Source of the DNA: Gammaproteobacteria bacterium
GTDB lineage: Bacteria; Pseudomonadota; Gammaproteobacteria; Steroidobacterales; Steroidobacteraceae
Length of the DNA stretch: 64,000 nt
Assembly (NCBI GenBank): GCA_016707425.1
Contig: JADJHU010000001.1
Location: 186,001-250,000 of the forward strand
Direction of reading: 5' to 3'
Below, in pieces: positions 37,780-49,444 of this stretch. The translations under genes and the position numbers were made by a program. Under the pieces are notes generated by a model. The model did no database searches. It had not been told where the DNA came from and saw nothing but the letters and a program-made list of their open reading frames with translations. The number at the start of each line of letters is the position of its first letter. Positions within the stretch are counted from its first letter, which is position 1.

Positions 37780-38817
37780 GTGTCCACGAACGACAGGCCA
37801 GGCCTCACCTATCGCGATGCGGGCGTCGACATCGACGCTGGCGAGCGGCTCGTCGAGCGCATCAAACCCCTCGTGAAACGCACGCTGCGGCCCGAGGTGC
37901 TCGCCGGCATCGGTGGATTCGGCGCTCTCGTGGAGCTGCCGCTCGACCGCTACCGCCGCCCCGTGCTCGTCTCGGGCACCGACGGCGTGGGCACGAAGCT
38001 GCGCCTGGCGATCGACACCGGCCGTCACGACACGATCGGCATCGATCTCGTGGGAATGTGTGCCAACGACGTGGTCGTCCAGGGTGCTGAACCGCTGTTC
38101 TTCCTCGACTACTTTGCCACCGGGCGTCTGAATGTCGATGCGGCCGCCCGCGTGATCGCCGGCATCGCCGAGGGCTGTGCGCAGGCGGGGGCCGCGCTCG
38201 TGGGCGGCGAGACCGCGGAGATGCCGGGGATGTATCACGGCGACGACTACGACCTGGCGGGCTTCTGCGTCGGCATCGTGGAAAAGGACCGGATCATCGA
38301 TGGCCGGGCGGTGCAGGCCGGCGATGCGGTCATCGGTCTCGACTCCTCCGGCGCGCACTCCAATGGCTACTCGCTCATCCGGAAGCTTCTCGCACGGGCT
38401 CCCCAGGGCGGCACGACGCCGATCGAGGGACGTCCGCTGATCGAACGCCTGCTCGAACCGACACGCATCTACGTCCGGGCACTGCTCGCACTGGCACGCG
38501 CAGTGCCCGTGCGCGGTCTCGCGCACATCACGGGGGGCGGGCTCACCGGCAATATCCCGCGCGTCCTGCCCGAAGGCCTGGAGGTCGCCCTCGAGCGACG
38601 CTGCTGGCCGCGCAATCCGCTCTTCGACTGGCTGCAGACGACAGGCCGCATCGACGACGCAGAAATGTACCGGACCTTCAACTGCGGTATCGGCATGGTC
38701 GCCATCGTGCGCGCGGCCGATGCGACGGTGGCGCTCGAGCAGCTCACCGCCAGTGGTGAACGGGCACAGATCATCGGCGAGGTGCGTGCAGGCGGGCGCG
38801 GCGTCGTCATTGCCTGA
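37780..38817 (+). CDS. purM: Phosphoribosylformylglycinamidine cyclo-ligase (AIR synthase)
   Basis: 345 residues from GTG 37780. It converts FGAM plus ATP to AIR in purine synthesis. The motifs TYRDAGVDIDAGERLVERIK, VSGTDGVGTKLRLA, GIDLVGMCANDVVVQGAEPL and LVGGETAEMPGMY are all in place. The stop and the purN ATG share one base (TGATG, 38815-38819), so the two are translationally coupled. Confidence 0.97.
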   Translation: MSTNDRPGLTYRDAGVDIDAGERLVERIKPLVKRTLRPEVLAGIGGFGALVELPLDRYRRPVLVSGTDGVGTKLRLAIDTGRHDTIGIDLVGMCANDVVVQGAEPLFFLDYFATGRLNVDAAARVIAGIAEGCAQAGAALVGGETAEMPGMYHGDDYDLAGFCVGIVEKDRIIDGRAVQAGDAVIGLDSSGAHSNGYSLIRKLLARAPQGGTTPIEGRPLIERLLEPTRIYVRALLALARAVPVRGLAHITGGGLTGNIPRVLPEGLEVALERRCWPRNPLFDWLQTTGRIDDAEMYRTFNCGIGMVAIVRAADATVALEQLTASGERAQIIGEVRAGGRGVVIA

Positions 38818-39482
38818 TGGGCTCCCGCGTACCACTCCCGCTCGCCGTGCTCATCTCGGGTCGCGGCAGCAACATGGCAGCCATCGCGCGGGCCTGCGCA
38901 TCCGGGGAGATTCCGGCACGCATCGCCGTCGTCGTCGCTGACAGCACTGCAGCCGCGGGGATCGAGCTCGCGCGCTCGCTCGGCCTCAGAACGGCCGTCG
39001 TGCCGGCCGCTGCCCACGCTGGGCGGGCGCCATTCGAGGACGCGCTCGAGGCGGCACTCGCACCGCATGGCGCGGAACTCATCGTCCTCGCAGGCTTCAT
39101 GCGGATCCTCTCGGCGGCGTTCGTCGCCCGCCACCGGGGACGGGCGCTGAACATCCACCCCTCCCTCCTGCCGAAGCACAAGGGCCTGCACACACACCGC
39201 CGTGTCCTCGAAGCCGGAGAAACCCTGCACGGCGCCAGCGTGCATTACGTGACAGAGGAGCTCGACGGCGGCCCCGTCGTGCTGCAGGGACGTGTCCGCG
39301 TACAGCCGGGCGACGACGAAGCGGCGCTTTCAGCGCGCGTTCAGCGCTGCGAGCACATCATCTATCCACGGGTGATCGGCTGGATCGCCGCCGGGCGGCT
39401 GGTCTGGCGGGAAGAGCGTCCGTGGCTCGATGGCGTGCCGCTCCCGGCACCGATCGTGGAGGACTTCAGTGCAGCAAGCTGA
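38817..39482 (+). CDS. purN: Phosphoribosylglycinamide formyltransferase
   Basis: 221 residues. It transfers the formyl group from 10-formyl-THF to GAR. LISGRGSNMAAIARA is the phosphate loop; AGFMRILSAAFVARHRGRAL and NIHPSLLPKHKGLHTH contain the catalytic Asn and His; YVTEELDGGPVVLQGRV has the catalytic Asp. It is coupled to purM upstream, and the DUF3108 gene starts right after its stop. Confidence 0.96.
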   Translation: MGSRVPLPLAVLISGRGSNMAAIARACASGEIPARIAVVVADSTAAAGIELARSLGLRTAVVPAAAHAGRAPFEDALEAALAPHGAELIVLAGFMRILSAAFVARHRGRALNIHPSLLPKHKGLHTHRRVLEAGETLHGASVHYVTEELDGGPVVLQGRVRVQPGDDEAALSARVQRCEHIIYPRVIGWIAAGRLVWREERPWLDGVPLPAPIVEDFSAAS

Positions 39483-39486
39483 GCGG

Positions 39487-40206
39487 ATGCGCTGGCGGGG
39501 ACTGGCAATCCTGCTGGCAGGGGTCTGGGCCGGCGCAACCGTCGCCGCCGAACCCGCGCTGCAGCCCTTCACCGCCACCTACAGCGTCGAGTGGAAAGGC
39601 CTGGCAGCCGGGCTCTCGACGTTCCGGCTGGAGCGCAACGACCCGGACATATGGACCTACCGATCGAGCAATGTCGCGCGTGGACTGTTCCGGCTGGCCT
39701 TCCCCGATGCAATCACCCAGACCAGCACTTTCCGCCTCGAGGGATCGACGGTCGTGCCGCTCAGCTTCCGCGCGGATGACGGCTCACGCCACACCGACCG
39801 GGACGTCAGCCTCGCATTCGACTGGGCGCACGGCCGGGTGACCGGCACCGCCGAACAGCAGCCCGTCGATGCAGCGATCGAACCGGGCACCCAGGACAGC
39901 ATGTCGGTGCAGATCTCGCTCATGCTGGCGCTGGCCGCCGGCCGCGATCCGCAGCGGTTCCTCATCGTCGACAAGTCGCAGGTTAAGGACTACCTCTACA
40001 CCCGCGAGAGCACGGTTCGCCTGGACACGGCGCTCGGCCCCCTCGAGACCGTGCTCTTCAGCAGCCGGCGGCCGGGCTCCGATCGCGTCACGCGCACGTG
40101 GCTTGCACCCGGGCTCGGCTACGTGCCCGTACGCGCAGAGCGCGTGCGCGACGGTCGCATCGAGTGGCAGATGAAGATCCGGAAACTCACGTTTTCGGCA
40201 GCGTGA
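39487..40206 (+). CDS. DUF3108 domain-containing exported protein
   Basis: 239 residues from ATG 39487; GTG 39469, overlapping purN, is an alternative. The signal peptide is MRWRGLAILLAGVWAGATVA followed by AEPALQPF. The DUF3108 body contains YSVEWKGLAAGLSTFRLERN, TYRSSNVARGLFRLAFP and VKDYLYTRESTVRLDTALGP, a beta-rich periplasmic fold. DUF3108 genes commonly follow purMN in gammaproteobacteria, but no function is established. Its 3' end overlaps dcd convergently by 20 bases. Confidence 0.85.
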   Translation: MRWRGLAILLAGVWAGATVAAEPALQPFTATYSVEWKGLAAGLSTFRLERNDPDIWTYRSSNVARGLFRLAFPDAITQTSTFRLEGSTVVPLSFRADDGSRHTDRDVSLAFDWAHGRVTGTAEQQPVDAAIEPGTQDSMSVQISLMLALAAGRDPQRFLIVDKSQVKDYLYTRESTVRLDTALGPLETVLFSSRRPGSDRVTRTWLAPGLGYVPVRAERVRDGRIEWQMKIRKLTFSAA

Positions 40207-40753
40207 CACCCCGCTGGCCCTGGTACTTGCCGCCCCGATCCCTGTAGGAGGTGGCACACACCTCGTCGGACTCGAAGAACAGCATCTGCGCCACGCCCTC
40301 GTTGGCGTAGATCTTCGCAGGCAGCGGGGTGGTGTTCGAGAATTCGAGCGTCACGTGGCCTTCCCATTCGGGTTCCAGAGGCGTGACATTCACGATGATC
40401 CCGCAGCGCGCGTAGGTGCTCTTGCCGAGACACACCGTGAGCACGCTGCGTGGAATGCGAAAATATTCCACTGTGCGCGCGAGCGCGAAGGAATTCGGCG
40501 GGATGATGCACACATCGCCCGAGAAATCGACGAAGCTCTTCTCGTCGAAGCGCTTCGGATCGACGATCGTGGAATTGATGTTGGTGAAGATCTTGAACTC
40601 GTTCGCGCAGCGTACGTCGTAGCCGTAGCTCGACGTGCCGTAGGAGACGATCCGCTGGCCATTGGCCTCACGCACCTGCTGCGCAGCAAAGGGCTCGATC
40701 ATGCCCTGCCCGGCGGCCATGCGCCGGATCCAGTTGTCAGACTTGATGCTCAT
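40187..40753 (-). CDS. dcd: dCTP deaminase
   Basis: 188 residues from ATG 40753. It deaminates dCTP to dUTP, supplying dTMP synthesis. Motifs: SSYGYDVRCANEFKIF, GKSTYARCGIIVNVTPLEPE with the catalytic Glu in LEPEWEGHVTLEFSN, and ANEGVAQMLFFES. It lies 22 bases downstream of mrp, the conserved mrp-dcd order. Confidence 0.96.
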   Translation of the reverse strand: MSIKSDNWIRRMAAGQGMIEPFAAQQVREANGQRIVSYGTSSYGYDVRCANEFKIFTNINSTIVDPKRFDEKSFVDFSGDVCIIPPNSFALARTVEYFRIPRSVLTVCLGKSTYARCGIIVNVTPLEPEWEGHVTLEFSNTTPLPAKIYANEGVAQMLFFESDEVCATSYRDRGGKYQGQRGVTLPKT

Positions 40754-40775
40754 CCGCCTTCCCGCAATGCCCCGG

Positions 40776-41870
40776 TCAGCTCTCTTCGACGACGATCCTC
40801 GGAAAGGCGCCGGCGCGGTCACGCGCACGACGCGCGAGAGCCGCAGCAGTGCGCCGCGCCATCTCGAGATACGCCCTTCCGCGCGGCGAATCCGGCGCCG
40901 CCGCCACCGTCGGCCGTCCGCCGTCCGCCTCCTCGCGGATGCGTGCATCGAGCGGCAGCTCCCCGAGAAGCTCGACCCCCTGTGCTTCGGCCATCCGCCG
41001 TCCGCCGCCGGCCCCGAAGAGATGCTCGACATGGCCGCAGTTCGGGCATACGTGAATGCTCATGTTCTCGACGATGCCGAGCACAGGCACGCTCACCTTC
41101 TCGAACATCTTCAGGCCCTTGAGCGCATCGGCGAGCGCAATGTCCTGCGGGGTCGTCACGATGACCGCCCCGGCCACCGGGACGCGCTGGGCAAGTGTCA
41201 GCTGGATGTCGCCGGTGCCCGGAGGCATGTCCACGACAAGGTAGTCGAGTTCGCCCCAGTCGGTCTCCGACAGCAGCTGCGTGAGCGCCTGCGTGACCAT
41301 GGGTCCGCGCCAGACCATGGGCTGCTCGACGTTGACGAGAAAGCCGATGGACATGGCGACGATGCCATGCGCGCCCAGTGGCTGGATGCGCTTTCCTGCA
41401 CTCACGACCGGCCGCTGGCCGGAGAGCCCGAGCATCAATGGCTGGCTCGGGCCGTAGATATCAGCGTCGAGCACGCCGACTCTTGCGCCCTGCATCGCCC
41501 AGGCGAGGGCGAGATTCGCGGCCACCGTGGACTTCCCCACACCGCCCTTACCGGAAGCGACGGCGACGATGTTGCGCACTCCGGCGAGCGGTTTCAACGT
41601 CCGCTGCACCGCCTTCGCGACGATTGCGGCGCTCAGCTCGAGCTCCAGTCGTCCATCGATGCCCTGTGCAGCGAGCGCCGCACCCAGCGCCCGCTCGAGT
41701 TCCTCGTGGTAGCCACCGACCGGAAAGCCGAGGCGAACATGCACGTGAAAGCCGCCCGGACGAGCCTCCACGGATTGCACGGCACCGGCCGCGCCCAGCG
41801 TCTCACGCAGCCAGGGATCGCGATAATTCTCGATTGCCGCCCGTACGGCGGTCAGGGATGGTTCACTCAT
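40776..41870 (-). CDS. mrp: Mrp/ApbC iron-sulphur carrier P-loop ATPase
   Basis: 364 residues. An N-terminal DUF59/MIP18-like domain (VRAAIENYRDPWLRETLGAA) is followed by the deviant Walker A VASGKGGVGKSTVAANLALA. VLDADIYGPSQPLMLGL, DYLVVDMPPGTGDIQLTLAQ and the cluster-binding CPNC (HVCPNCGHVEHLFGAGGG) follow. It acts as a scaffold or carrier for Fe-S clusters in the cytosol. In many relatives metG is the divergent neighbour; here metG lies 5 kb away, behind the kinase-PilT cluster. Confidence 0.94.
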   Translation of the reverse strand: MSEPSLTAVRAAIENYRDPWLRETLGAAGAVQSVEARPGGFHVHVRLGFPVGGYHEELERALGAALAAQGIDGRLELELSAAIVAKAVQRTLKPLAGVRNIVAVASGKGGVGKSTVAANLALAWAMQGARVGVLDADIYGPSQPLMLGLSGQRPVVSAGKRIQPLGAHGIVAMSIGFLVNVEQPMVWRGPMVTQALTQLLSETDWGELDYLVVDMPPGTGDIQLTLAQRVPVAGAVIVTTPQDIALADALKGLKMFEKVSVPVLGIVENMSIHVCPNCGHVEHLFGAGGGRRMAEAQGVELLGELPLDARIREEADGGRPTVAAAPDSPRGRAYLEMARRTAAALARRARDRAGAFPRIVVEES

Positions 41871-41937
41871 GAGTCATGGGATCCCGCGGAATGTGCAGGC
41901 TGATCTTAGCGAAAAGCGTGACTCGCGTCCTTGAATC

Positions 41938-41968
41938 GGGCTCGGTGGGCGGAGCCCTATGGCATAAT
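41938..41968 (+). promoter_or_regulatory. Inverted repeat plus CATAAT in the mrp-kinase gap
   Basis: GGGCTC (41938-41943) and GAGCCC (41952-41957) form a hairpin or operator-like palindrome. CATAAT at 41963-41968 could be a -10 for the HEAT-kinase gene, whose start is 130-140 bases downstream. No -35 stands at a normal distance. The rest of the 231-base gap shows nothing else. Confidence 0.3.
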
Positions 41969-42110
41969 TCTGAAGGGAGGCCAAGCATCCGATCTGGCGG
42001 CTGCAGGCCGGACACGCGAGGGCTGCAATCACGATGGCTCAACGCTTGAGCAAGGGCGCTCGCGCGCGAGGTGTCGCTCGCCTGCACCGCCCGGCGGCCG
42101 GATGCGGCGA

Positions 42111-44563
<2,453 letters not shown>

Positions 44564-44591
44564 GCCCGCAGCAGGAACTGGGGGAGGCCGC

Positions 44592-45723
44592 ATGGCGCGC
44601 ATCGACGCATTCCTGAAGCTCGGTACACAGCAGGGCTGCTCCGACGTGCACCTCGCGGTCGGCGTCCCGCCGATGCTGCGCATGAACGGTGACCTCCTGC
44701 CGATCAAGTTCCGCGATCTGCGCGACAACGAGCTCGAGGGCTACGTCACCGAGATCCTCACGCGCTCAGGCCGAGCAGTTCGCACGGGGCCAGGACATCG
44801 ACTTCTCCTACGTGACGACCGATGGCGGGCGCTTTCGGGTGAACGTCTACCGCAAGGATACGGGTGTCGGCGCGACCTTCCGCGCGATCCCGACGGAGAT
44901 CCCGAGCATCGAGCAGCTCGCCCTGCCGCCGGTCGTGCGCAAGCTCTGCGACCACCACCAGGGCATGATCCTGGTGACGGGTTCGACCGGTACGGGCAAG
45001 TCCACGACGCTCGCCGCGATGATCGACCACTTGAACGCGACGCGGCGGCTCAACATCGTCAGTCTCGAGGACCCGATCGAGTTCGTCCACCGCAGCAAGC
45101 AGGGCCAGGTGATCCAGCGGGAGCTCCACACCCACATCCCGAGCTTCGCGGAGGGCGTGCGCGCCGCAATGCGCGAGGACCCGGACGTGATCCTGGTCGG
45201 CGAGCTGCGTGACGCAGAGACGATCTCCATGGCGATGACCGCCGCGGAGACCGGCCATCTCGTGCTCGGCACCCTGCACACGACGAGCGCCACCAAGACC
45301 ATCGACCGCATCATCGATGCACTGCCCATCGAGGAGCGCGAGCAGACCAAGAGCTTCCTCGCACAGAGCCTGCTCGCCGTGGTCACCCAGGTGCTGGTGA
45401 AGTCCGCCGAAGGTCGCGGGCGGCGCGCGGTCTGCGAAGTACTAGTGATGACCAAGGCCATCGCGCGGCTCGTCCAGACCGATCAGACGCACCAGATTCC
45501 GAACCAGCTGCAGACCGGACGCGATCTCGGGATGCAGCTCCTCGACCAGGCGCTGCTCGCGGCGATCAATGCCCGGGAAATCGATCCGGACGACGCCTAC
45601 CTGTATGCGGGCGACAAGCGGCTCTTCCAGCGCTTCGTCACGGATACGAGCGTGCTGCCGAAGCTGGACGCGGGCCCGGTTGCGACCGCACGGGACGGAT
45701 CCACCTCCCCGGGTGCGGGCTGA
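44592..45723 (+). CDS. PilT-family type IV pilus ATPase, first copy (frame break near 44762)
   Basis: ATG 44592 gives MARIDAFLKLGTQQGCSDVH and the PAS-like N-domain. Near 44762 the frame changes and AQAEQFARGQDIDFSYVTT continues to 45723, giving about 376 residues. Walker A is GSTGTGKSTTLAAMI, the Asp box NIVSLEDPIEFVH, Walker B DPDVILVGELRDAETISMAM and the His box TGHLVLGTLHTTSATKTIDR. These are PilT/PilU retraction-ATPase hallmarks. It follows the HEAT-kinase by 28 bases and precedes a paralogue by three bases. Without pilus subunit genes nearby I cannot say whether it is the main PilT. Confidence 0.88.
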
Positions 45724-45725
45724 CC

Positions 45726-46784
45726 ATGGCGCGCATCGACGAATTCCTCCGCGAGGTACTCCAGCGCCGGGGCTCCGACCTGCACTTTCTCGCAGGCGAC
45801 CCCGCACGGATCCGCGTCTACGGCGATCTCACGGTGCTGCGGCCCGAGCGGCTCGACGCCCAGACGGTGAAGGAGACGCTTTACGAGATCATGCCGCGCA
45901 AGGCCATCGAGCGCTTCGAGGCCCAGGATGGTGCTGACTTCGCCTACACCCTGGGCGAGCAGGGACGCTTCCGCGTGAACGTGCTGCGACACCTGAGCGG
46001 GATGGGCGCCGTGTTCCGGGCGATTCCCTCCAAGGCCCTCACCATGGACGAGCTCGACCTGCCGCCGGCCGTACGGGCGCTCGGGCGTGCCAACAATGGC
46101 CTGATCCTGGTGACCGGCAAGACGGGGTCGGGGAAGTCCACGACGCTCGCCGCGATCATCGACGACATCAACCGCCGCGAGAAAGGGCACATCCTCACGA
46201 TCGAGGACCCGATCGAGTTCCTGCACCCGCGCAAGAGCTGCCTCATCAGCCAGCGTGAGGTCGGCGTCCACAGCCCGAGCTTCGCCGCAGCGCTCCACTC
46301 GGCACTGCGCGAGGATCCGGACGTGATCCTGGTCGGTGAGCTGCGCGACTACGAAACCATGAGCATCGCCGTGACGGCAGCGGAAATGGGCATCCTGGTG
46401 ATGGGCACGCTGCACACCAACGGCGCCGCCCAGACCGTGGATCGGATGGTCAACGTCTTCCCGGCCGACAAGCAGTCCCACGTGCGCACGATGCTTTCGA
46501 CGAGCCTGCGCGGCGTCGTCTCGCAGCAGCTCCTGCAGCGCGTCGACGGGCAGGGGCGGATCGCGGCACTCGAAGTGCTGGTGAACACGCCCGCAGTGTC
46601 CAATCTCATCCGTCAGGGCAAGCTCGACCAGCTCGAGACGACCATGCAGTCGGGTGCGCAGTTCGGCATGCGCACCATGGACAGCGCCATCCAGCAGCTT
46701 CTCGAGCAGGGCCGGATTTCCGGCCGCGAGGCCTACAAGAAAGCCATCAACAAGGCGAAGTTCGAGGCCGTGAAGGACGCGTGA
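45726..46784 (+). CDS. PilT/PilU-family type IV pilus ATPase, second copy
   Basis: 352 residues, uninterrupted. N-domain MARIDEFLREVLQRRGSDLH; Walker A GKTGSGKSTTLAAII; Asp box HILTIEDPIEFLHP; Walker B DPDVILVGELRDYETMSIAV; His box MGILVMGTLHTNGAAQTVDR. The opening residues nearly repeat those of the upstream copy, so the pair looks like an old tandem duplication, as in pilT-pilU. PilU-type partners help PilT retract pili under load. It could alternatively serve a specialised system together with the kinase. Confidence 0.92.
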   Translation: MARIDEFLREVLQRRGSDLHFLAGDPARIRVYGDLTVLRPERLDAQTVKETLYEIMPRKAIERFEAQDGADFAYTLGEQGRFRVNVLRHLSGMGAVFRAIPSKALTMDELDLPPAVRALGRANNGLILVTGKTGSGKSTTLAAIIDDINRREKGHILTIEDPIEFLHPRKSCLISQREVGVHSPSFAAALHSALREDPDVILVGELRDYETMSIAVTAAEMGILVMGTLHTNGAAQTVDRMVNVFPADKQSHVRTMLSTSLRGVVSQQLLQRVDGQGRIAALEVLVNTPAVSNLIRQGKLDQLETTMQSGAQFGMRTMDSAIQQLLEQGRISGREAYKKAINKAKFEAVKDA

Positions 46785-46832
46785 GCGTTCGGGCTGCAGA
46801 CCGCGTGGCGCAGCCTGTAGACTTCACCTCCC

Positions 46833-48893
46833 ATGCGCCGCCTCTTCGTCACCACTGCCCTGCCCTACGCCAACGGGCCCTTCCACATCGGCCACATCAT
46901 GGAGTACATCCAGGCCGACGTCTGGGTGCGGTTCCAGCGCATGCAGGGCCACGAAGTGCACTTCGTCGGCGCCGACGACGCGCACGGCGCGCCGATCATG
47001 CTCAAGGCGGAGGCCGAGGGACTGACGCCTGAGCAGCTCGTCGCGCGCATCACGGCCGACCGGCCGCGCCATCTGAACGGCTTCCACATCTCCTTCGACA
47101 ACTGGCATTCGACGGATTCCGCAGAGAACGTGGAGCTCTCGCAGAACATCTATCGGGCACTGTCCGCGGCGGGACTGGTCCGCCGCGAACCGGTCGAGCA
47201 GTTCTTCGATCCGGTCAAGGGCATGTTCCTCGCCGACCGCTACGTCAAGGGCGAGTGCCCGAAGTGCGGCGCGAAAGACCAGTACGGTGACGCATGCGAA
47301 GTCTGCGGGTCCGTCTATGCACCCACCGAACTGCGCGAGCCCCGTTCGACTCTCACCGGCGCGACACCCGTACGCAGGGTCTCGGATCACTATTTCTTCC
47401 GCCTCTCGGATCCGCGATGCGTGGCATTCCTGCGGGAGTGGCTCGCCACCCCCGGACGGTTGCAGCCACAGGTGGCCAACAAGGCACGGGAGTGGCTCGA
47501 AGCCAAGGGTGGCGAGCCGCTCGCCGACTGGGACATCTCGCGCGACGCGCCCTACTTCGGCATCCCGATCCCCGATGCGCCGGGGAAATACCTGTACGTG
47601 TGGCTCGACGCGCCGATCGGCTATCTCGCCAGCCTGAAGCATTACTGCGCCCGGACGGGCCGCGACTTCCAGGCACTGCTCGCCGATCCACGCACCGAGC
47701 AGATTCACTTCATCGGCAAGGACATCATCTACTTTCACACGCTGTTCTGGCCGGCGATGCTGCGCTTCTCCGGGCACAAAGTACCCGATCACGTGTGGGT
47801 GCACGGCTTCATCACCGTCTCGGGCGCGAAGATGTCCAAGTCGCGCGGCACCGGCCTCTCGCCGCTGCGCTACCTCGAGCTCGGCATGAATCCGGAGTGG
47901 CTGCGCTACTACATCGCCGCCAAGCTCAACGCCAACGTCGAAGATCTCGACTTCAATCCGGACGACTTCATCGCCCGCGTCAACAGCGACCTCGTCGGCA
48001 AGTACGTGAATATTGCAAGCCGGGCCGCCGGCTTCATCACGAAGCGCTTCGGCGGCGAGGTGCTGCCCGTCGAGGCGGGTCGCAGCGCCGGAACGGCCGC
48101 ATGGCTCGCGCTCGCGGAAGCAGCCGGGGAGCGCATCCGCGGGCACTACGAAGAGCGCGAATTCGGCAAGGCAATGCGCGAAATCATGGAACTCGCCGAT
48201 CGCATGAACGAGGCGATCGACCGCGAGAAGCCCTGGGAGCTGGCGAAAGACCCGGCGCAGTCGCGCCGGCTGCACGAAGTCTGCTCGGACTGCCTCGAGG
48301 CTTTTCGCCGCCTGACGCTGCTGCTCGCGCCCGTCCTGCCGCACACCGCCGGGCGGGCTGCGGCGATGCTCGGCCTGCCGCTCCCGCTGCGCTGGTCGCA
48401 GCTGCGCGAGCCGCTGTCCGGGCGTATCCAGCCCTATGAGCACCTCATGCAGCGCGTCGATCCGAAGCAGCTCGAAGCGCTGTTCGAGCTGCCGGCACCG
48501 GAGAAGCCAGGGACAGCGGCCGCCGCGCCGGCTGCGGCTCAGGCGCCCGGCACACCGCGCGCCGCTGCGCGCATCGGCATCGAGGATTTCGCGAAGCTCG
48601 ATCTGCGCGTGGCGAAGGTGCTGACCGCCGAGGCCGTCGAGGGCTCGAGCAAGCTTCTGCGGCTCACGCTCGATCTGGGTGGCGAGGAACGCCAGGTGTT
48701 CTCCGGGATCCGTGCCGCCTACGAGCCTCAGGCACTCGTCGGGCGGCTGGTGATCGTCGTGGCGAATCTCGAGCCGCGCAGGATGCGCTTCGGCGTCTCG
48801 GAAGGCATGGTCCTCTGCGCCGGCGACGACACGTCGGGCATCTACCTGCTCTCGGCAGACTCGGGTGCCGCGCCCGGCATGCGGGTGACATGA
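46833..48893 (+). CDS. metG: Methionyl-tRNA synthetase
   Basis: 686 residues, the long dimeric form. HIGH motif in TALPYANGPFHIGHIMEYI; zinc knuckle ECPKCGAKDQYGDACEVCG; KMSKS as KMSKSRGT. The C-terminal tRNA-binding (EMAP/Arc1p-like) domain from about 580 contains FAKLDLRVAKVLTAEAVEGS. It charges initiator and elongator tRNA-Met. Its stop overlaps the RnfB-like start (ATGA, 48890-48893). Confidence 0.97.
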   Translation: MRRLFVTTALPYANGPFHIGHIMEYIQADVWVRFQRMQGHEVHFVGADDAHGAPIMLKAEAEGLTPEQLVARITADRPRHLNGFHISFDNWHSTDSAENVELSQNIYRALSAAGLVRREPVEQFFDPVKGMFLADRYVKGECPKCGAKDQYGDACEVCGSVYAPTELREPRSTLTGATPVRRVSDHYFFRLSDPRCVAFLREWLATPGRLQPQVANKAREWLEAKGGEPLADWDISRDAPYFGIPIPDAPGKYLYVWLDAPIGYLASLKHYCARTGRDFQALLADPRTEQIHFIGKDIIYFHTLFWPAMLRFSGHKVPDHVWVHGFITVSGAKMSKSRGTGLSPLRYLELGMNPEWLRYYIAAKLNANVEDLDFNPDDFIARVNSDLVGKYVNIASRAAGFITKRFGGEVLPVEAGRSAGTAAWLALAEAAGERIRGHYEEREFGKAMREIMELADRMNEAIDREKPWELAKDPAQSRRLHEVCSDCLEAFRRLTLLLAPVLPHTAGRAAAMLGLPLPLRWSQLREPLSGRIQPYEHLMQRVDPKQLEALFELPAPEKPGTAAAAPAAAQAPGTPRAAARIGIEDFAKLDLRVAKVLTAEAVEGSSKLLRLTLDLGGEERQVFSGIRAAYEPQALVGRLVIVVANLEPRRMRFGVSEGMVLCAGDDTSGIYLLSADSGAAPGMRVT

Positions 48894-49444
48894 GCGCCGG
48901 CGCCGCTGCGATCGATGCGCTGCTGCCGCAGACGCAGTGCACGCGCTGCGGCTATCCGGACTGCCGTGCCTACGCCGAGGCGATGGCCTCGGGCGGGGCG
49001 CAGATCAACCGCTGCCCGCCAGGCGGCGCGGACCTCATTGGCAGGCTGGCCAGGCTCCTCGGGCGCGAGGGGCTGCCGCTCGACCCCGCCTGCGGCACCG
49101 AGGCCCCGCCGCGGATCGCGCAGATCGACGAGTCGCGCTGCATCGGCTGCGCGAAGTGCCTCGCGCCCTGCCCGGTGGACGCGATCGTCGGCGCACCGCG
49201 GCGCCTGCACGTCGTGATCACCGGGGAATGCACGGGCTGCGAGCTCTGTCTGCCACCCTGCCCGGTCGACTGCATCGAAATGGTGCCGTCCGAAACACTC
49301 GGGCGGGAGCCCCTGCTGCCTCCACCCGATGCCAGCCGGCAGCGCCACCGCGCACATCTCCAGCGCCTGGCCCGCCGCGAGCGAGAGCGCGCCGGGCTGC
49401 TCGCCACCAGGAAGCGCGCCGCGGGAACTGCCGCGACATCATGA
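48890..49444 (+). CDS. rnfB: RnfB-like ferredoxin protein, stand-alone
   Basis: 184 residues. An N-terminal 4Fe-4S domain (CTRCGYPDCRAYAEAMASG, plus CPPGG) is followed by two ferredoxin clusters, CIGCAKCLAPCPVDAI and CTGCELCLPPCPVDCIEM, and a basic C-terminal helix. The N-terminal membrane anchor found in full RnfB is missing. The rest of the rnf/rsx operon (A, C, D, G, E) is absent; the gene is squeezed between metG and nth with ATGA overlaps on both sides, where full rnf operons often sit. It may act as a soluble electron carrier, possibly for Nth or another Fe-S enzyme. Confidence 0.88.
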   Translation: MSAGAAAIDALLPQTQCTRCGYPDCRAYAEAMASGGAQINRCPPGGADLIGRLARLLGREGLPLDPACGTEAPPRIAQIDESRCIGCAKCLAPCPVDAIVGAPRRLHVVITGECTGCELCLPPCPVDCIEMVPSETLGREPLLPPPDASRQRHRAHLQRLARRERERAGLLATRKRAAGTAATS

